From Pedinophyceae sp. YPF-701 (Eukaryota; Chlorophyta; Pedinophyceae): 64,000 bases of DNA. This document shows, in pieces, positions 46,003 through 58,237 of this stretch. Under the pieces are notes generated by a model. The model searched no databases. It saw nothing but the letters and a program-made list of their open reading frames with translations, and was not told where the DNA came from. Position 1 is the first letter of the stretch; every line of letters begins with the position of its first letter. Both the position numbers and the translations under genes were made by a program. The stretch lies in NCBI GenBank assembly GCA_916048055.1, contig CAJZHL010000020.1, forward strand, positions 124,001-188,000, written 5' to 3'.

Positions 46003-47879
46003 CTACCACCACCACCTTGGTATCCCGCCGAACAATGCCATACCGCCTGGCAGCCGCAGCCTGCTTCCCCGCACGTCCCACCCCTTCAGCCGCGCGGTCA
46101 TGTGCGGGTCCATGTCATCGTCGAGCAGCTCGCACCCGCTCACGTCCAGCTCCTCGAGTGCCGCAAGGCCCCGGGGCAGCTTTCGCAGTGCACTTTCGCC
46201 TGCGTGGAGCGCCCGCAGCTGCGCAGCGCTCGACGGCGGTAGGAAGTCCTCGTCCAGCCGCTCGCAATGGTCGATGCGCAGCTCCTCGAGCGCCCCCATG
46301 CCCGGCGGCAGCCTCACCAGATTGCTGGACCCAGCGCTCAACACGCGAATGTGTCCCGCGCTCGACGCTGGCAGGAAGTCCTCGTCCACCTGACATTCAC
46401 GGACAAACAGCTGCTCCAGCGCCGGCATGTTCTCCGGGATGCGCGTGGTCGAACTGGAGGTCGCTCGAATCAACCGCAGCCTCTTGCGGGATGATGCAGG
46501 CAGCCAACCGTCCACGTGGAGATCATGGCAATACGACACGTCCAGCTCCTCCAGCGCCGACATATTGTCCGGCACACTCAGCAGCCTTGTGCGGAAGGCG
46601 TTCAAGCTGCGCAGTCTCCCCCGGCTGCTCTCCGGCAGCCAACCGTCCACGTCCAGGTTCTTGCAACCGCGCACTTCCAGCGTCTCAAGCGCCACCATGC
46701 CCGCGGGAAGCCTCTCCACCGGGGAAGCACTGAGTATCAGTCTGCACAGCCTCGACGCGCTCGAGCAGGGCAGGAAGGAGTCGGGGGCCAAGTTGATGCA
46801 GGTGTCCAAGTGCAGCTCTTCGAGTGTCATCATGTCCTCCGGCACCTTTCGAACCGAGGTGCCGTACGCGTGGAGTACTCGCAGCCTCGCGCAGCTCGTC
46901 GCCGGCAGCCATTCGTCGGGGTCGAGTTGCCTGCAAGCCCCCACGCTGAGCTTTTGCAGCTCAATCATGCCCGGCGGAACGCTCTGCACGTCGGAGGACA
47001 GCATGCGCAGCTCCCTGATCCCCGCCGCGACGTTCCTCGGAAGCCACTTCTTGCCACAACCGCGGATCGCGAGATGTTCACGCTTCACGCAGATGCCCAG
47101 GCGTCGCAGGCCTGTCATGTCCGACGTGATCGACACGAAGCCCGCTGTGAAAGACTGCGGGCCGATGCGCTCGATGCAGCTCGCATCCTGCGCGTCCCCG
47201 CCCGCCCTCCGGTGGTACAGCATGCCAGTGCTGGGTTCGGGCCACCCCACGAGTCCCCTGCAGTGACGCGGCACCTTCCCCCGCAGCTTGCCGTGCACCT
47301 GCTGGCCCGTGCAATTGCGTCTCGCGGTCCAAACCGCGTTCTCGCACCCCTCCAGCACCGCCGCCATCGACGTCGACGACGCAGCCGCCAACGCGGCGCG
47401 GTCGCGGTGCGGGAGCTTGCCGACGATCACGCCGCAGGGCAGCTGACGGATGGCCCGCGCAAGCACGCACTCGTCCTCCAGCCCGTCGTCACGCCCCCTG
47501 CACGTGATCTCACGCACAATGCAACGGACTGTTGAACAAGGCTCAGACCGTAGCCAGGCCGGGTCGGACGAGCAGCGCCATGCACAGACGCGCAGCACGG
47601 TGCTCACGTCGGCCCACCGCCAGCGCGCACCCCGTCGCTCGGTCGCCCACCATCATCCTGCGCAGCGATGCGCACAACAGGGTCGCGGGATCAGAACAGA
47701 ACGCGACGAGAGCCGCACGCAGCTCCGCTGTGCCCCCTGTCCCCACGGGTCCCCGGCCGCGGTCGCGCCACCGTGCGTGCCTCGCGGCGTGACGGGCAAC
47801 GTTGGGCACAGCAATGTGCTCGCACCTGCGCGCTCGCGTCGGAGTGCTCCGGCGTCTCCGCGCGCGACGTATTCGGCAT
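46003..47879 (-). CDS. F-box-like/LRR protein, array member J
   Basis: Exons 47826-47879, 47608-47657 and 46003-47497 join in phase for 532 residues. It is the near-identical partner of B but keeps the ATG. At the exon 2 donor the usual AG|GT is AC|GT, so the residue split across the junction changes from Arg to Thr while the GT is retained. The F-box-like segment reads QLPCGVIVGKLPHRDRAALA. It ends GMALFGGIPRWWW. Confidence 0.75.
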
Positions 47880-48998
47880 CTCTGCCTGAGCTCCGCTCGT
47901 GGTTCTGCGCCAGCTCCGTGCCTTTGTTCGGATGGAGCTCGAACTTGTTGCCCCCCACCCACACACAAGGGGGCTCGCAAACCGTGCCGCTCGAGGACCG
48001 CTCACGGATCCACGCCACTGCTTCTCAGCTATCTCACCGTCGTGTCCAGCGCCCCCAAGTCGCCGTTGCACGTCCTCTGCGGCCCCTGAGAAGCAACCCG
48101 AAGCAGCGGCGCCCTTGGTGAGTGCTCGGCGCGTTACACGTGCCAGGTGCGTCGACGTGTACTACCAGGGTGCATGTCGCGCACCTTGACTCCGCCACAG
48201 TCCGCTCAGATGCCCCGAACCACGTCGCGTCGCTCCAGCCACGCGCTCCACCCGCTTCACTCAGGCAAGAAGGGTAGGCGCTCAACCCCGTTCCGGCACG
48301 CGGGGTCGCTTCGAGTCGCTCCGTGATCGAGCGCGGGGTCGCCATGCAGGACACGGCACGCCAGCAAGCCGGCCAACAAGCCCGGCCAGGCATCTCGGAT
48401 GCACAGCCCGGTGACGTGCTCGCACCATGTGTCAGGTGATTGTGGCAGACTGCAGCAGCAGCTCGGGGCGAGCAGCGACCGGTACATGGCGTCCGTGGAG
48501 GCAGCGATCACCGCGGCGTCGCGGCACAGGCCTGCTCCGACGCACGCACGCCCTCGACATCACAAGTCATCATCGCTGTGTGGATGTACGGGACTCGACG
48601 GTGCTCACGTGCCCATGCCGGTACAGACTGCGTGTGGGCGGAGCTAGGTGGCTGGTCCTACGCCGCTCCGCGTGTTGAAGCGCCGGCGGCTGTGTGGGGC
48701 TGAATCGCAAGGCAACATTTGTTGCCTTTCAACAATTGTGGCAATATTTGTTGCCACAATCTCCTACGGGACCGGTCCTGCGACTCACAGACGCTGTGGC
48801 GCAGCGCGTCGGCAAATGCCATCCGCGCGAAGGCGCGAGCTGCGGTGTGCAGCCGCGCAAGTGGACGCGCATGCATGCGACCGCCGGACGCCTAGTGACG
48901 ACGGGGGAGGCCTCGCCTCGCCTGTGCTCGCGTCGATGTGCAGCGCCGCTCCGTCGATGGACATCGTGGCTGCGCTGCCTTGCGTCGCGATGAGCTGC
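47880..48998. other. Spacer J-K
   Basis: Upstream block of J at about 48029-48115. It carries the 29-bp insertion (48725-48753) also found in spacer H-I and at the window end, then the common 3'-flank block before the stop of K. No gene seen. Confidence 0.6.
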
Positions 48999-50873
48999 TC
49001 ACGATCTGAATCCTTCAGGCAGGCGCAGGTTGCTCCCCGACACCTCCCACTCCTTCAGCCGCGCGGCCACGTCCGGGTCCATGTCGTCGTCGAGCAGCTC
49101 GCACTCCCTCACGTCTAGCTCCTCCAGTGCCGCAAGGCCCCGGGGCAGCTTTTGCAGTGCACTGTAGCATGCGCAGAGCGCCCGCAGCTGCGCAGCGCTG
49201 GACGGCGGGAGGAAGCCCTCGTGCAGCCGCGCACACTCGTCGGCCCACAGCTCTTCGAGCGCCCGCATGCCGGGCGGCAGCCTCACCAGAGAGCTGCGCC
49301 CAGCGTCGAGCTTGCGTATGTGTCCCACGCTCGACGCAGGCAAGAAGTCCTCGACCAACTGCGGACAGTCTCGAACAGACAGCTGCTCCAGCGCTCGCAT
49401 GTTCTCCGGGATCCGGGTGACCGAGCTGCGCGACGCTTCGATCACCCGCAGCCTGGCGCAGGATGACGTCGGCAGCCAATTCTCGCCACCCAGCGCTTGG
49501 CAGCCACAGAGCCTCAGCTCCTCCAGCGCCGGCATATTGTCGGGCACCCGCCGCAGCCTTGTGCGGGAGGCGCCCAAGCTGCGCAGTCTCGCCCTGCTGC
49601 TCTCCGGCAGCCAACCGTCCACGTTCAGGTTCGGGCACCAGCCCACTTCCAGCGTCTCAAGCGCCACCATGCCAGCGGGCAGCCTCGCCACCGAGGAGCT
49701 GGTGAGTGTCAGTGTGCGCAGCCTCGACACGCTCGAGCAGGGCAGGAAGGAGTCGGGGGCCAACTTGCGGCAGCCGTCCAAGTGCAGCTCTTCAAGTGCC
49801 ATCATGTCCTCCGGCAGCCTCCGAGCCCGGCTGTGGGCCGCGTTGAGTACTCGCAGCTTCGCGCAGCTCGTCGCCGGCAGCCATTCGTCGGGGTCGAGAT
49901 TTGAGCAATTAGACACGTCAAGATCAGCCAGCTCCGCCATCCCCGGCGGAACGCTCTGCACGTTGGAGTGGCGAAGCTTCAGCTCCCTGATCCCCGCCGC
50001 GACGTGCTTCGGGAGCCAGTCCTCGCCACAAGCCAGGGTCGCGAGATGTTCACGCCTCACGCAGGTACTCAGGCTTCGCAGGCCTGTCATGTCCGGCGTG
50101 ATCGACACGAAGCCCGCCATCCCCCCAGACTGCGGGCCGATGCGCTCGATGCAGCTCGCATCCCGTGCGTCCCCGCCCGCGCGCCGGTGGTACGTCATGA
50201 CAAAGCTCCAGTGCTCGCCAGGAACATGCTCCAGCCACCCCACGAGCCCCCTGCAGTGTCGCGGCATCTTCCGCCGCAGCTTACCGTGCACCTGCACGCC
50301 AATATTCTCGCATGTTGCAGTCCAGCACGCTGTCTCGCACCCCTCCAGCACCGCCGCCATCGTCGTCGACGACGCAGCGGCAAACGAGGCGCGGTCGCGG
50401 CGCCACAGCCTGTTGACGATCTCCCCGCATGGCAGCTGACGGACAGTCCGCGCAAGCACGCACTCGTCCTCCAGCCCGACGTCACGCCCCCTGCACGCGA
50501 TGGTGCACACAGCAACACCAAAGATCTCGTGCACGGGGCCGTGGTGTTCCGGGTCGTGGCGGGGCCGCGCCGGACGAGCAGCAGGCAGACATAGTCGGCG
50601 CGCCACTCACCTCGGCCCACCGCCAGCGCGCACCCCGTCGCTCGGTCGCCCGCCATCATCCTGCGCAGCGGTACACAAAACGGGTCGCAGGGATCAGCGC
50701 CGTGCGCGACGAGCGCCCCACGCAGCTCCGCTATGGTCCCCGTTCCCACGGCTCGCTGACCGCGGTCGCGCCACCGTGCGTGCTTCGCGGCGTGACGAGC
50801 AACGTTGGGCACAGCAATGGGCTCGCACCTGCGCGCCCGCGTTGGAGGGCTCCGCGCGCGACGTGTTCGGCAT
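48999..50873 (-). CDS. F-box-like/LRR protein, array member K
   Basis: Exons 50829-50873, 50611-50660 and 48999-50490 join in phase for 528 residues. It shares with D the shortened exon 1 (MPNTSRAEPSNAGAQ), exon 2 and the upstream region. The LRR exon is different: the F-box-like segment reads QLPCGEIVNRLWRRDRASFA, the post-F-box insertion (VPGEHWSFVMTYH) resembles F, central modules resemble I, and the end matches C/H. It is a mosaic whose left half lies outside the young duplication and right half inside it. Confidence 0.75.
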
Positions 50874-51975
50874 CTCTGCCTGGTTCGCTCGCGGTTCTGC
50901 GCCAGCTCCGTGCCTAGCTCTACCAAACCTCGAGCCTGTCGTTGCCCTAACAGTGCGCAATCAAGGGGGCTGGCAGACCGTGCCGCTCGAGGACCGTCCA
51001 CAGAGCCACGTGTCGCGGCTGCTTCTCAGCTGTCTCACCGTCGTGTCCAGCGCCCCCAAGTCGCTGTTGCACGTCCTCTGCGGCCCCTGAAGAGCAACAC
51101 GAAGCAGCGGCGCGCTTGGTGAGTGCTCGGCGCGTTACACGTGCCAGGTGCGTCGACGTGTACTACCAGGGTGCTTGTCGCGCACCTTGACTCCGCCACA
51201 GTCCGCTCAGATGCCCCGCAACACGTCGCGTCGCTCCAGCCACGCGCTCCACCCGCTTCACTCAGGCAAGAAGGGTAGGCGCTCAACCCCGTTCCAGGAC
51301 GCCGCCGAGCCGGTTCGAGTCGCTCCGTGATCGAGCGCGGGGTCGCCATGCAGGACACGGCACGCCAGCAAGCCGGCCAACAAGCTCGGCCAGGCATCTC
51401 GGAGGCACAGCCTGGTGACGTGCTCGCACCATGTGTCAGGTGATTGTGGCGGCAGTAACAGCTCGGGGCGAGCAGCGACCGGCATATGACGTCAGTGGAG
51501 GCAGCGAGCACCGCGGCGTCGCGGCACAGGCCTGCTCCGACGCACGCACGCCCTCGTGATCACAGGTCATCATCGCTGTGTGGATGCACGGGACTCGACG
51601 CTGCTCACGTGCCAGTACAGGCTGCGTGTGCGCGGACCTGGGTGTCTGGTCCTTGGTGTGCGCCGCACAATGCCGTGTTGAAAGACCGGCGGCTGCGTGG
51701 GGCTGAATCCCAAGGCATCATTTGTTGACACAATCGCCTACGGGACCGATCCTGTGGCTTACAGATGCTGTGGCGCAGCGCGCCGGCGGCGACCGCCATC
51801 CGCGCGAAGGCGCGGGCTGCGGTGTGCAGCCGCACATGTGGACGCGCATGCATGCGACCGCTGGACGCCTAGTGACGACGGGGGAGGCCTCGCCTCGCCT
51901 GTGCTCGCGTCGATGTGCAGCGCTGCTCCGTCGATGGACATCGTGGCTGCGCTGCCTTGCGTCGCGATGAGCTGC
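50874..51975. other. Spacer K-L
   Basis: Copy of spacer D-E. Upstream block of K at about 51029-51116; the motif near 51724 reads TTGTTGACACAATCGCC. No gene seen. Confidence 0.6.
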
Positions 51976-54115
51976 TCACGATCCGAATCCTTCAGGCAGG
52001 CGCAGGTTGCTGCCCGACACCTCCCACGTCTGCAGGCGCGCGGCCACGTCCGGGTCCATGTCCTCGTCGAGCAGCCAGCACCCGCTCACGTCCAGATCCT
52101 CCAGTGCCGCAAGGCCCCGGGGCAGCCTTCGCAGTGCACTTTCGCGTGCGTGGAGCGCCCGCAGCTGCGCAGCGCTGGACGGTGGCAGGAAGTCCTCGTC
52201 CAGCTGCTCGCAACGGTCGACCCACAGCTCTTGGAGCGCCCCCATGCCGGGCGGCAGCCTCACCAGATTGCTGGACCAAGCGCTCAACACGCGAATGTGG
52301 CCCGCGCTCGACGGCGGCAGGAAGTCCTCGTCCAGCTGCTTGCAACGGTCGGCCCACAGCTCCTCGAGCGCCCCCATGCCCGGCGGCAGCATCACCAGCG
52401 AGCTATGGTGAGCGCGGAGGCTGCGAACGCGGCCCGCGCTGGATGCGGGCAAGAAGTCCTGGGTCAGCCGACAAACCGTGACGTTCAGGCTCTCCAGTGC
52501 CGGCATGTCCTTCGGGATGGTGCAGATCGAGCTGGCGGACACGTTGAGCACCCGCAATGATTCGCGGCAGCAGCGCGGTAGCCAGTCGCCACGATCCCAG
52601 AGCAGGGCGCATCCATGGAGCGACAGTACCTCCAGCGCCGGCATGCTGTCCGGTATCCGCCTTAGATTTGTGGAGGAGGCGTCCAACCAGTGCAGGCTCG
52701 CCCTGCTGCTCTCCGGCAGCCAACCGTCCACGTCCAGGTTCGAGCACCCGCCCACATTAAGCGTCTCCAGCGCCACCATGCCCGCAGGCAGCTTCTGCAC
52801 CGGGGTGCCGGCGACATACAGCTGGCGCAACTTCGCCCTGCTGGTCTCCGGCAGGAAGTCGTCTGCAGCGAGCTGACTGCAATCGAACAAATACAGTTCC
52901 TCCAGCGCCGCCATGCCCGCAGGGAGCCTCGTCACCGGCGTATGGTTGAGCACCAGTTTGCGCAGCCTCGACGCGCTCGAGCAGGGCAGGCAGGAGTCGG
53001 GGGCCAAGTTGACGCAGCGGCCCAGATCCAGCTCTTCCAGGGGCATGCCCTCGGGCAACCGCCGAACCGAGCTGTCAGACGCCTTGAGTTCTCGCACTCT
53101 CGCGCAGCTCGTCGCCGGCAGCCACTCGTCGGGGTCGAGGTCCGTGCAGTGTGACACGTAAAGGTGCTGCAGCGATGCCATGCCCGCCGGGACGCCGCGG
53201 ACATCGCTGTTATCAATGGCCAGCAGACCGATGCCCGCCGCAACATTCGCGGGAAGCCAGCTCTCGTCTGAGTCGCAGTCTCCCCCTCGACGGCTCACGC
53301 ACATCTGCAAGAGTAGAAGCCCTGTCATGTCCGGCGTGATGGGCAGGAACCCTCGCTGCTCGTCCCCGGGTAGCCAAACCGACCCAATGCACTCGATGCA
53401 GCTCGCATCCTGCGGGTCTCCGCCGGGCCGCCTGCGGCACAGCAGCGGCGTGCTGCCGCCTTCATGCCATGCCACGAGCGACCTGACGTGACGTGGCACC
53501 TTGCCCTGAAGCTTGCCAAGGACCTGGGCTCCGATCTCTGCGCACGAGGCAGTCCAGCACGCTGCGTCGAAGCCCTCCAGCACCGCCGCCATCAGCGTCG
53601 ACGACGCAGCGGCCAACGCGGTGCGGTCGCGGAGCGGCAGCCTGCGGGCGATCTCTCCCCCGGGCAGCTGGCACATCGTCTGCGCAAGCGGACACTCGTC
53701 CTCCAGCCCAACTCGACGGCCCCTGCACGTGATCATGCACAGAGTGATGCTACGGCTCTCGTCGCGGTGAGTGTGACCCTGCAGACCCGTTGTGGCCGTG
53801 TTTGGCGAGCTGCACCAGGCAGAGACATCAAGCGGGGCCCTCACCTCGCCGCAGCGCCAGCGCGCACCCCGTCGCTCGGTCGCCCGCCATCATCATGATC
53901 CTGCACAGATACACACACAACAGGATCGCGGCGATCAGTACAGCGCGAGACGAGGGCCGCACACGGCTCCCCTGTACCACGGGGTCGCTGGCCTCGGTCG
54001 CGTCACCATGCGTGCTTCGCTCCGAGACGGGCGCGACGACGAAGGCACAGCAGTTGGCTACCTGGGCGCCCGCGTCGAAGTGCTCCGGGGTCTCCGCGCC
54101 CGACGACTTCCGCAT
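51976..54115 (-). CDS. F-box-like/LRR protein, array member L (copy of E)
   Basis: Exons 54062-54115, 53845-53900 and 51976-53722 join in phase for 618 residues. The predicted protein appears identical to E, including the variant exon 1, the expanded exon 2 and the extra LRR modules. Being identical to E, it adds copy number but no new specificity. Confidence 0.75.
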
Positions 54116-55224
54116 CTCGTGCAGCTGTACTGGTGATTCCGCGCCAGCCGCGCGCCTTGCTCGGACGGAGCTCGAACTTGTTGCCCCCCAACCACCCGCA
54201 CAAGGGGGCTCGCACGCCGTGCCTATCAACGTATGTTCGCAGAGCCACGTGTCGCGACTGCTGCTCAGCTATCTCACCGTCGTGTCCAGCGCCCCCAAGT
54301 CGCCGTTGCACGCCCTCTGCGGCCCCTGAAGAGCAACCCGAAGCAGCGGTGCACCGGGTGAGTGCTCGGCGCCTTGGACGCGCACACAGGCGTCGAAGCG
54401 TACCGTTATGGCCTCGCGGCGCACCTTGATACTGCAGTACTGCGCTGAGATGCCCCGCAACACGTCGCGTCGCTCCAGCCACGCGCTCCACCCGCTTCAC
54501 TCAGGCAAGAAGGGTAGGCGCTCAACCCCGTTCCGGCACGCCGCCGGGTCGCTTCGAGTCGCTCCGTGATCGAGCGCGGGGTCGCCATGCAGGACGGCAC
54601 GCCAGCAAGCCGGCCAACAAGCTCGGCCAGGCATCTCGTGGCAGGGCCTGGGGGAGTGAGCACCCGGGGTGGGCCACATGTGTCAGGTGATTGTGGCGGC
54701 GGCAGCAGCTCGGGGCGAGCGGCGACCGGTACATGACGTCCGCGGAGGCAGCGATCACCGCGGCGTCGCGTCACAGGCCTGCTCCGACCCACGCACGCCC
54801 TCGTGATCACACGTCATCATCGCTGTGTGGGTGTACGGGACTCGACGGTGCTCACGTGCCCATGCCAGTACAGACTGCGTGCGCGCGGAGCTGGGTGTCT
54901 GGGCCTACGCCGCTCCGCGTGTTGAAGTGCCAGCGGCTGCGTGGGGTTGAATCGCAAGGCATCATTTGTACTTCGCTGACCTACAGGCACCCTCACCGCG
55001 AGGATGCTTGAGTCATTTGTTGACACAATCGCCTACAGGACCGGTCCTGCGACTTACAGATGCTGTGGCGCAGCGCGCCGGCGGCGACTGCCATCCGCGC
55101 ACAGCCGCCCTAAGGCGCGCAGCCGCGCAAGTGGACATGCATGCGACCGCCGGGCCGTGCTCATCGGTGTACGTGCGATTAAGCTGCGCAGGCTCCCACC
55201 ACCGGTGTCCTTAGGTAGTACACT
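54116..55224. other. Spacer L-M
   Basis: Copy of spacer E-F. Upstream block of L at about 54269-54356; the 51-bp insertion is at 54969-55019. No gene seen. Confidence 0.6.
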
Positions 55225-57150
55225 TTAGCCATACACCCATCCCGGGATGGGGCATAGTACCCCGCCGCGGCATGCCATACCGCCTGGCAGCCCCAGCATC
55301 GTGCCCCCCACGTTCCATGCCTTCAGCCGCGCGGCCGCGTCCGCGTCCATGTGGTCGTCGAGCAGCTTGCACTCCCTCACGTCCAGCTCCTCCAGTGCCG
55401 CAAGGCCCCGGGGCAGCTTACGCAGCGCACTACCCCATGCGTGGAGCCTCCGCAGCTGCGCAGTGCTCGACAGCGGTAGGAAGTCCTCCTCGTGCAGCCG
55501 CTTGCACCAGTGGATACACAGCTCCTCGAGCGCCCCCATGCCCGGCGGAAGCCTGACCAGAGAGCTGTCCGTGGCGCGCAACACGCGTATGTGCCCCGCG
55601 CTCGACGCAGGCAGGAAGTCCTCGACCAACTGCCGACAGCCACGCACATCCAGCTGATCCAGCGCTCGCATGTTCTCCGGAATGCGCCTGATCGAGCTGT
55701 GCTGCGCTTCGATCACCCGCAGCCTGGCGCATGATGACGTCGGCAGCCAGTCGTCGCCACCCAGCGCTTGGCAGCCAATGAGCCTCAGCCCCTCCAGCGC
55801 CGGCATCTTGTCGGGCGTCCGCCGCAGCTCGGTCAAGCTCGCGTCCAAGCTGCGCAGTCGCGCCCGGCTGCTCTCCGGCAGCCAACCGGCCGCGTCCAGG
55901 TCCTCGCAATCGCGCACTTCCAGCACCTCAAGCGCCACCATGCCCGCGGGAAGCGTCGTCAACGCGCAGTCGTTGAGTGTCAGTTTGCGCAGCCTCGACG
56001 CAATCGAGCAGGGCAGGAAGGAGTCGGGGGCCAAGTTGACGCAGCCGTCCAAGTGCAGCTCTTCGAGTGCCATCATGTCCTCCGGCACCTTTCGAACCGA
56101 GCTGCGTCCCGCGTTGAGTACTCGCAGCCTCGCGCAGCTCGTGGCCGGCAGCCACTCGTCGGGGTCGAGGTCCGTGCAACCGGTAACGTCAAGATCAGCC
56201 AGCTCCGCCATCCTCGGTGGAACGCGCTGCACGTCGGAGGTGCCCATCTTCAGCTCCCTGATGCCCGCCGCGACGTGCTTCGGAAGCCAGTCCTCGCCAC
56301 AAGCGAGGGTCGCGAGATGTTTACGCTCCACGCGGATGTGCAGCCTTCGCAGGCCTGTCATGTCCGGCGTGATCGACACGAAGCCCGCCGTCAACCCAGA
56401 CTGCAGGCCAATGCGCTCGATGCAGCTCGCATCCAGCGCGTCCCCGCCCGCGCGCCCGTGGTACGTCATGACAATGCTGCGGTGCTCGCCAGGAACATGC
56501 TCCAGCCACCCCACGAGCGCCGTGGCATGACGCGGCATCTTCCGCCGCAGCTTCCCGTGCACCTGCACGCCGACGTCTTCGCGCGTTGCAGTCCAGCGCG
56601 CTGTCTCGCACCCCTCCAGCACCGCCGCCATCGACGTCGACGACGCAGCGGCCAACGCGGCGCGGTTGCGGTGCGGCAGCCTGCGGACGATCTCCCCGCA
56701 GGGCAGCTCGCGAATGACATGCGCAAGCACACACTCGTCCTCCGGCTCGACGTCACCCCCCCTGCACGTGATCTCACGCACAATGCAACGGACTGTTGAA
56801 CGAGGCTCAGACCGTACCCAGGCCGGGTCGGACGAGCAGCGCCGTACACAGACGCGCAGCACGGTGCTCACCTCGGCTCACCGCCAGCGTTCACCCCGTC
56901 GCTCGGTCGCCCGCCATCATCCTGCACAGCGATACACACAACAGGGTCGCGGGGATCAGTACAGCGCGCGACGAGGGCCGCACGCAGCTCCGCTATGCCC
57001 CCCCGTCCCCACGACTCGCCGGCCGCTGTCGCGCCACCGTGCGTGCTTCGCGGCGTGACGGGCAACGTTGGGGGGGGCACAGCAATGGGCTCGCACCTGC
57101 GCGCCCGCGTCGGAGAGCTCCGGCGTCTCCGCGCGCGACCTGTTCGGCAT
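55225..57150 (-). CDS. F-box-like/LRR protein, array member M (copy of F)
   Basis: Exons 57097-57150, 56872-56921 and 55225-56761 join in phase for 546 residues. It differs from F by Glu for Ala in VPGEHRSIVM; the Glu form is also found in K, so it may be ancestral or reflect exchange. Same C-terminal tail CPIPGWVYG. Confidence 0.75.
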
Positions 57151-58237
57151 CTGTGCCTGCTTCGCTCGTGGTTCCGCGCCAGCTCCGTGCCTAGCTCTAC
57201 CAAACCTCGAGCCTGTCGTTGCTCCAACCACCCGCAAACGAAGGGGGCTCGCAAACCGTGCCGCTCAAGGGCCGCTCACGGATCTACGCCACTACTTCTC
57301 AGCTATCTTACTGTCGTGTCCAGCGCCCCCTAGTCGCTGTTGCACGTCCTCTGCGGCCCCTGAGAAGCAGCCCGAAGCAGCGGCGCGCTTGGTGAGTGCT
57401 CGGCGCGTTACACGTGACAGGTGCGTCGACGTGTACTACCAGGGTGCTTGTCGCGCACCTTGATGCCCATATAACGCGCCGGGATGCTCTGAACCACGCC
57501 TCCCCGGCTCCAGCCACGCAGTCCGCGCGTCTTTTCGCTGGCGCTGCTTGCAACCCCGTTCCGCCGGGTCGCTCCAAGTCGCTCCGTATTCGGTCGCAGG
57601 ATCGCGAGACTGTCCACCACGCGCCCCCAAGCGAGCCAGCAAGCCCGCTCGAGGACGGTCCTGGACCCCGGGGCTCCTTGCCAGGGCCCGGAGGTGTGCT
57701 AGCACCATGTGTCAGGTGATTGTGGCGGCAGCCGCAGCTCGGGGCGAGCAGCGACCGACTGAGGACCTCTGGCGGCGCAGCGATCACCGCGGCGTCGCGT
57801 CACAGGCCTGCTCCGACCCACGCACGCCCTCGTGATCACACGTCATCATCGCTGTGTGGATGCACGGGACTCGACGCTGCTCACGTGCCCATACCAGTAC
57901 AGGCTGCGTGCGCGCGGACCTGAGCGCCGGTACCTGTGCGTGCGCCACTCCGCGAGTCGCAGTGCCGGCGGCTGCGTGGGGCTGACGCGCAGCATCATTT
58001 GGCGTTACAATCACCTTCGGGACCGATACATCTGGTCTAGGGCAGGGCTCCGGGGGCGATGACCGTCCGCACGAAGGGGCGCGCCGCGGTGTGCGGTGCC
58101 GCGCGTGGTCGCGGGCGTACCCGGCCACCGTGCGTTCAGTGACGACAGGGGAGGCCTCGCCTGTGCCCGCATCGATGTGCTGCGCTGCGTCGTCGACGCG
58201 CCCCGCAGCTGCGCTGCCTTGCGTCGCGATGAGCTGC
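57151..58237. other. Spacer M-N
   Basis: Copy of spacer F-G, with the upstream block of M at about 57303-57391. No gene seen. Confidence 0.55.
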
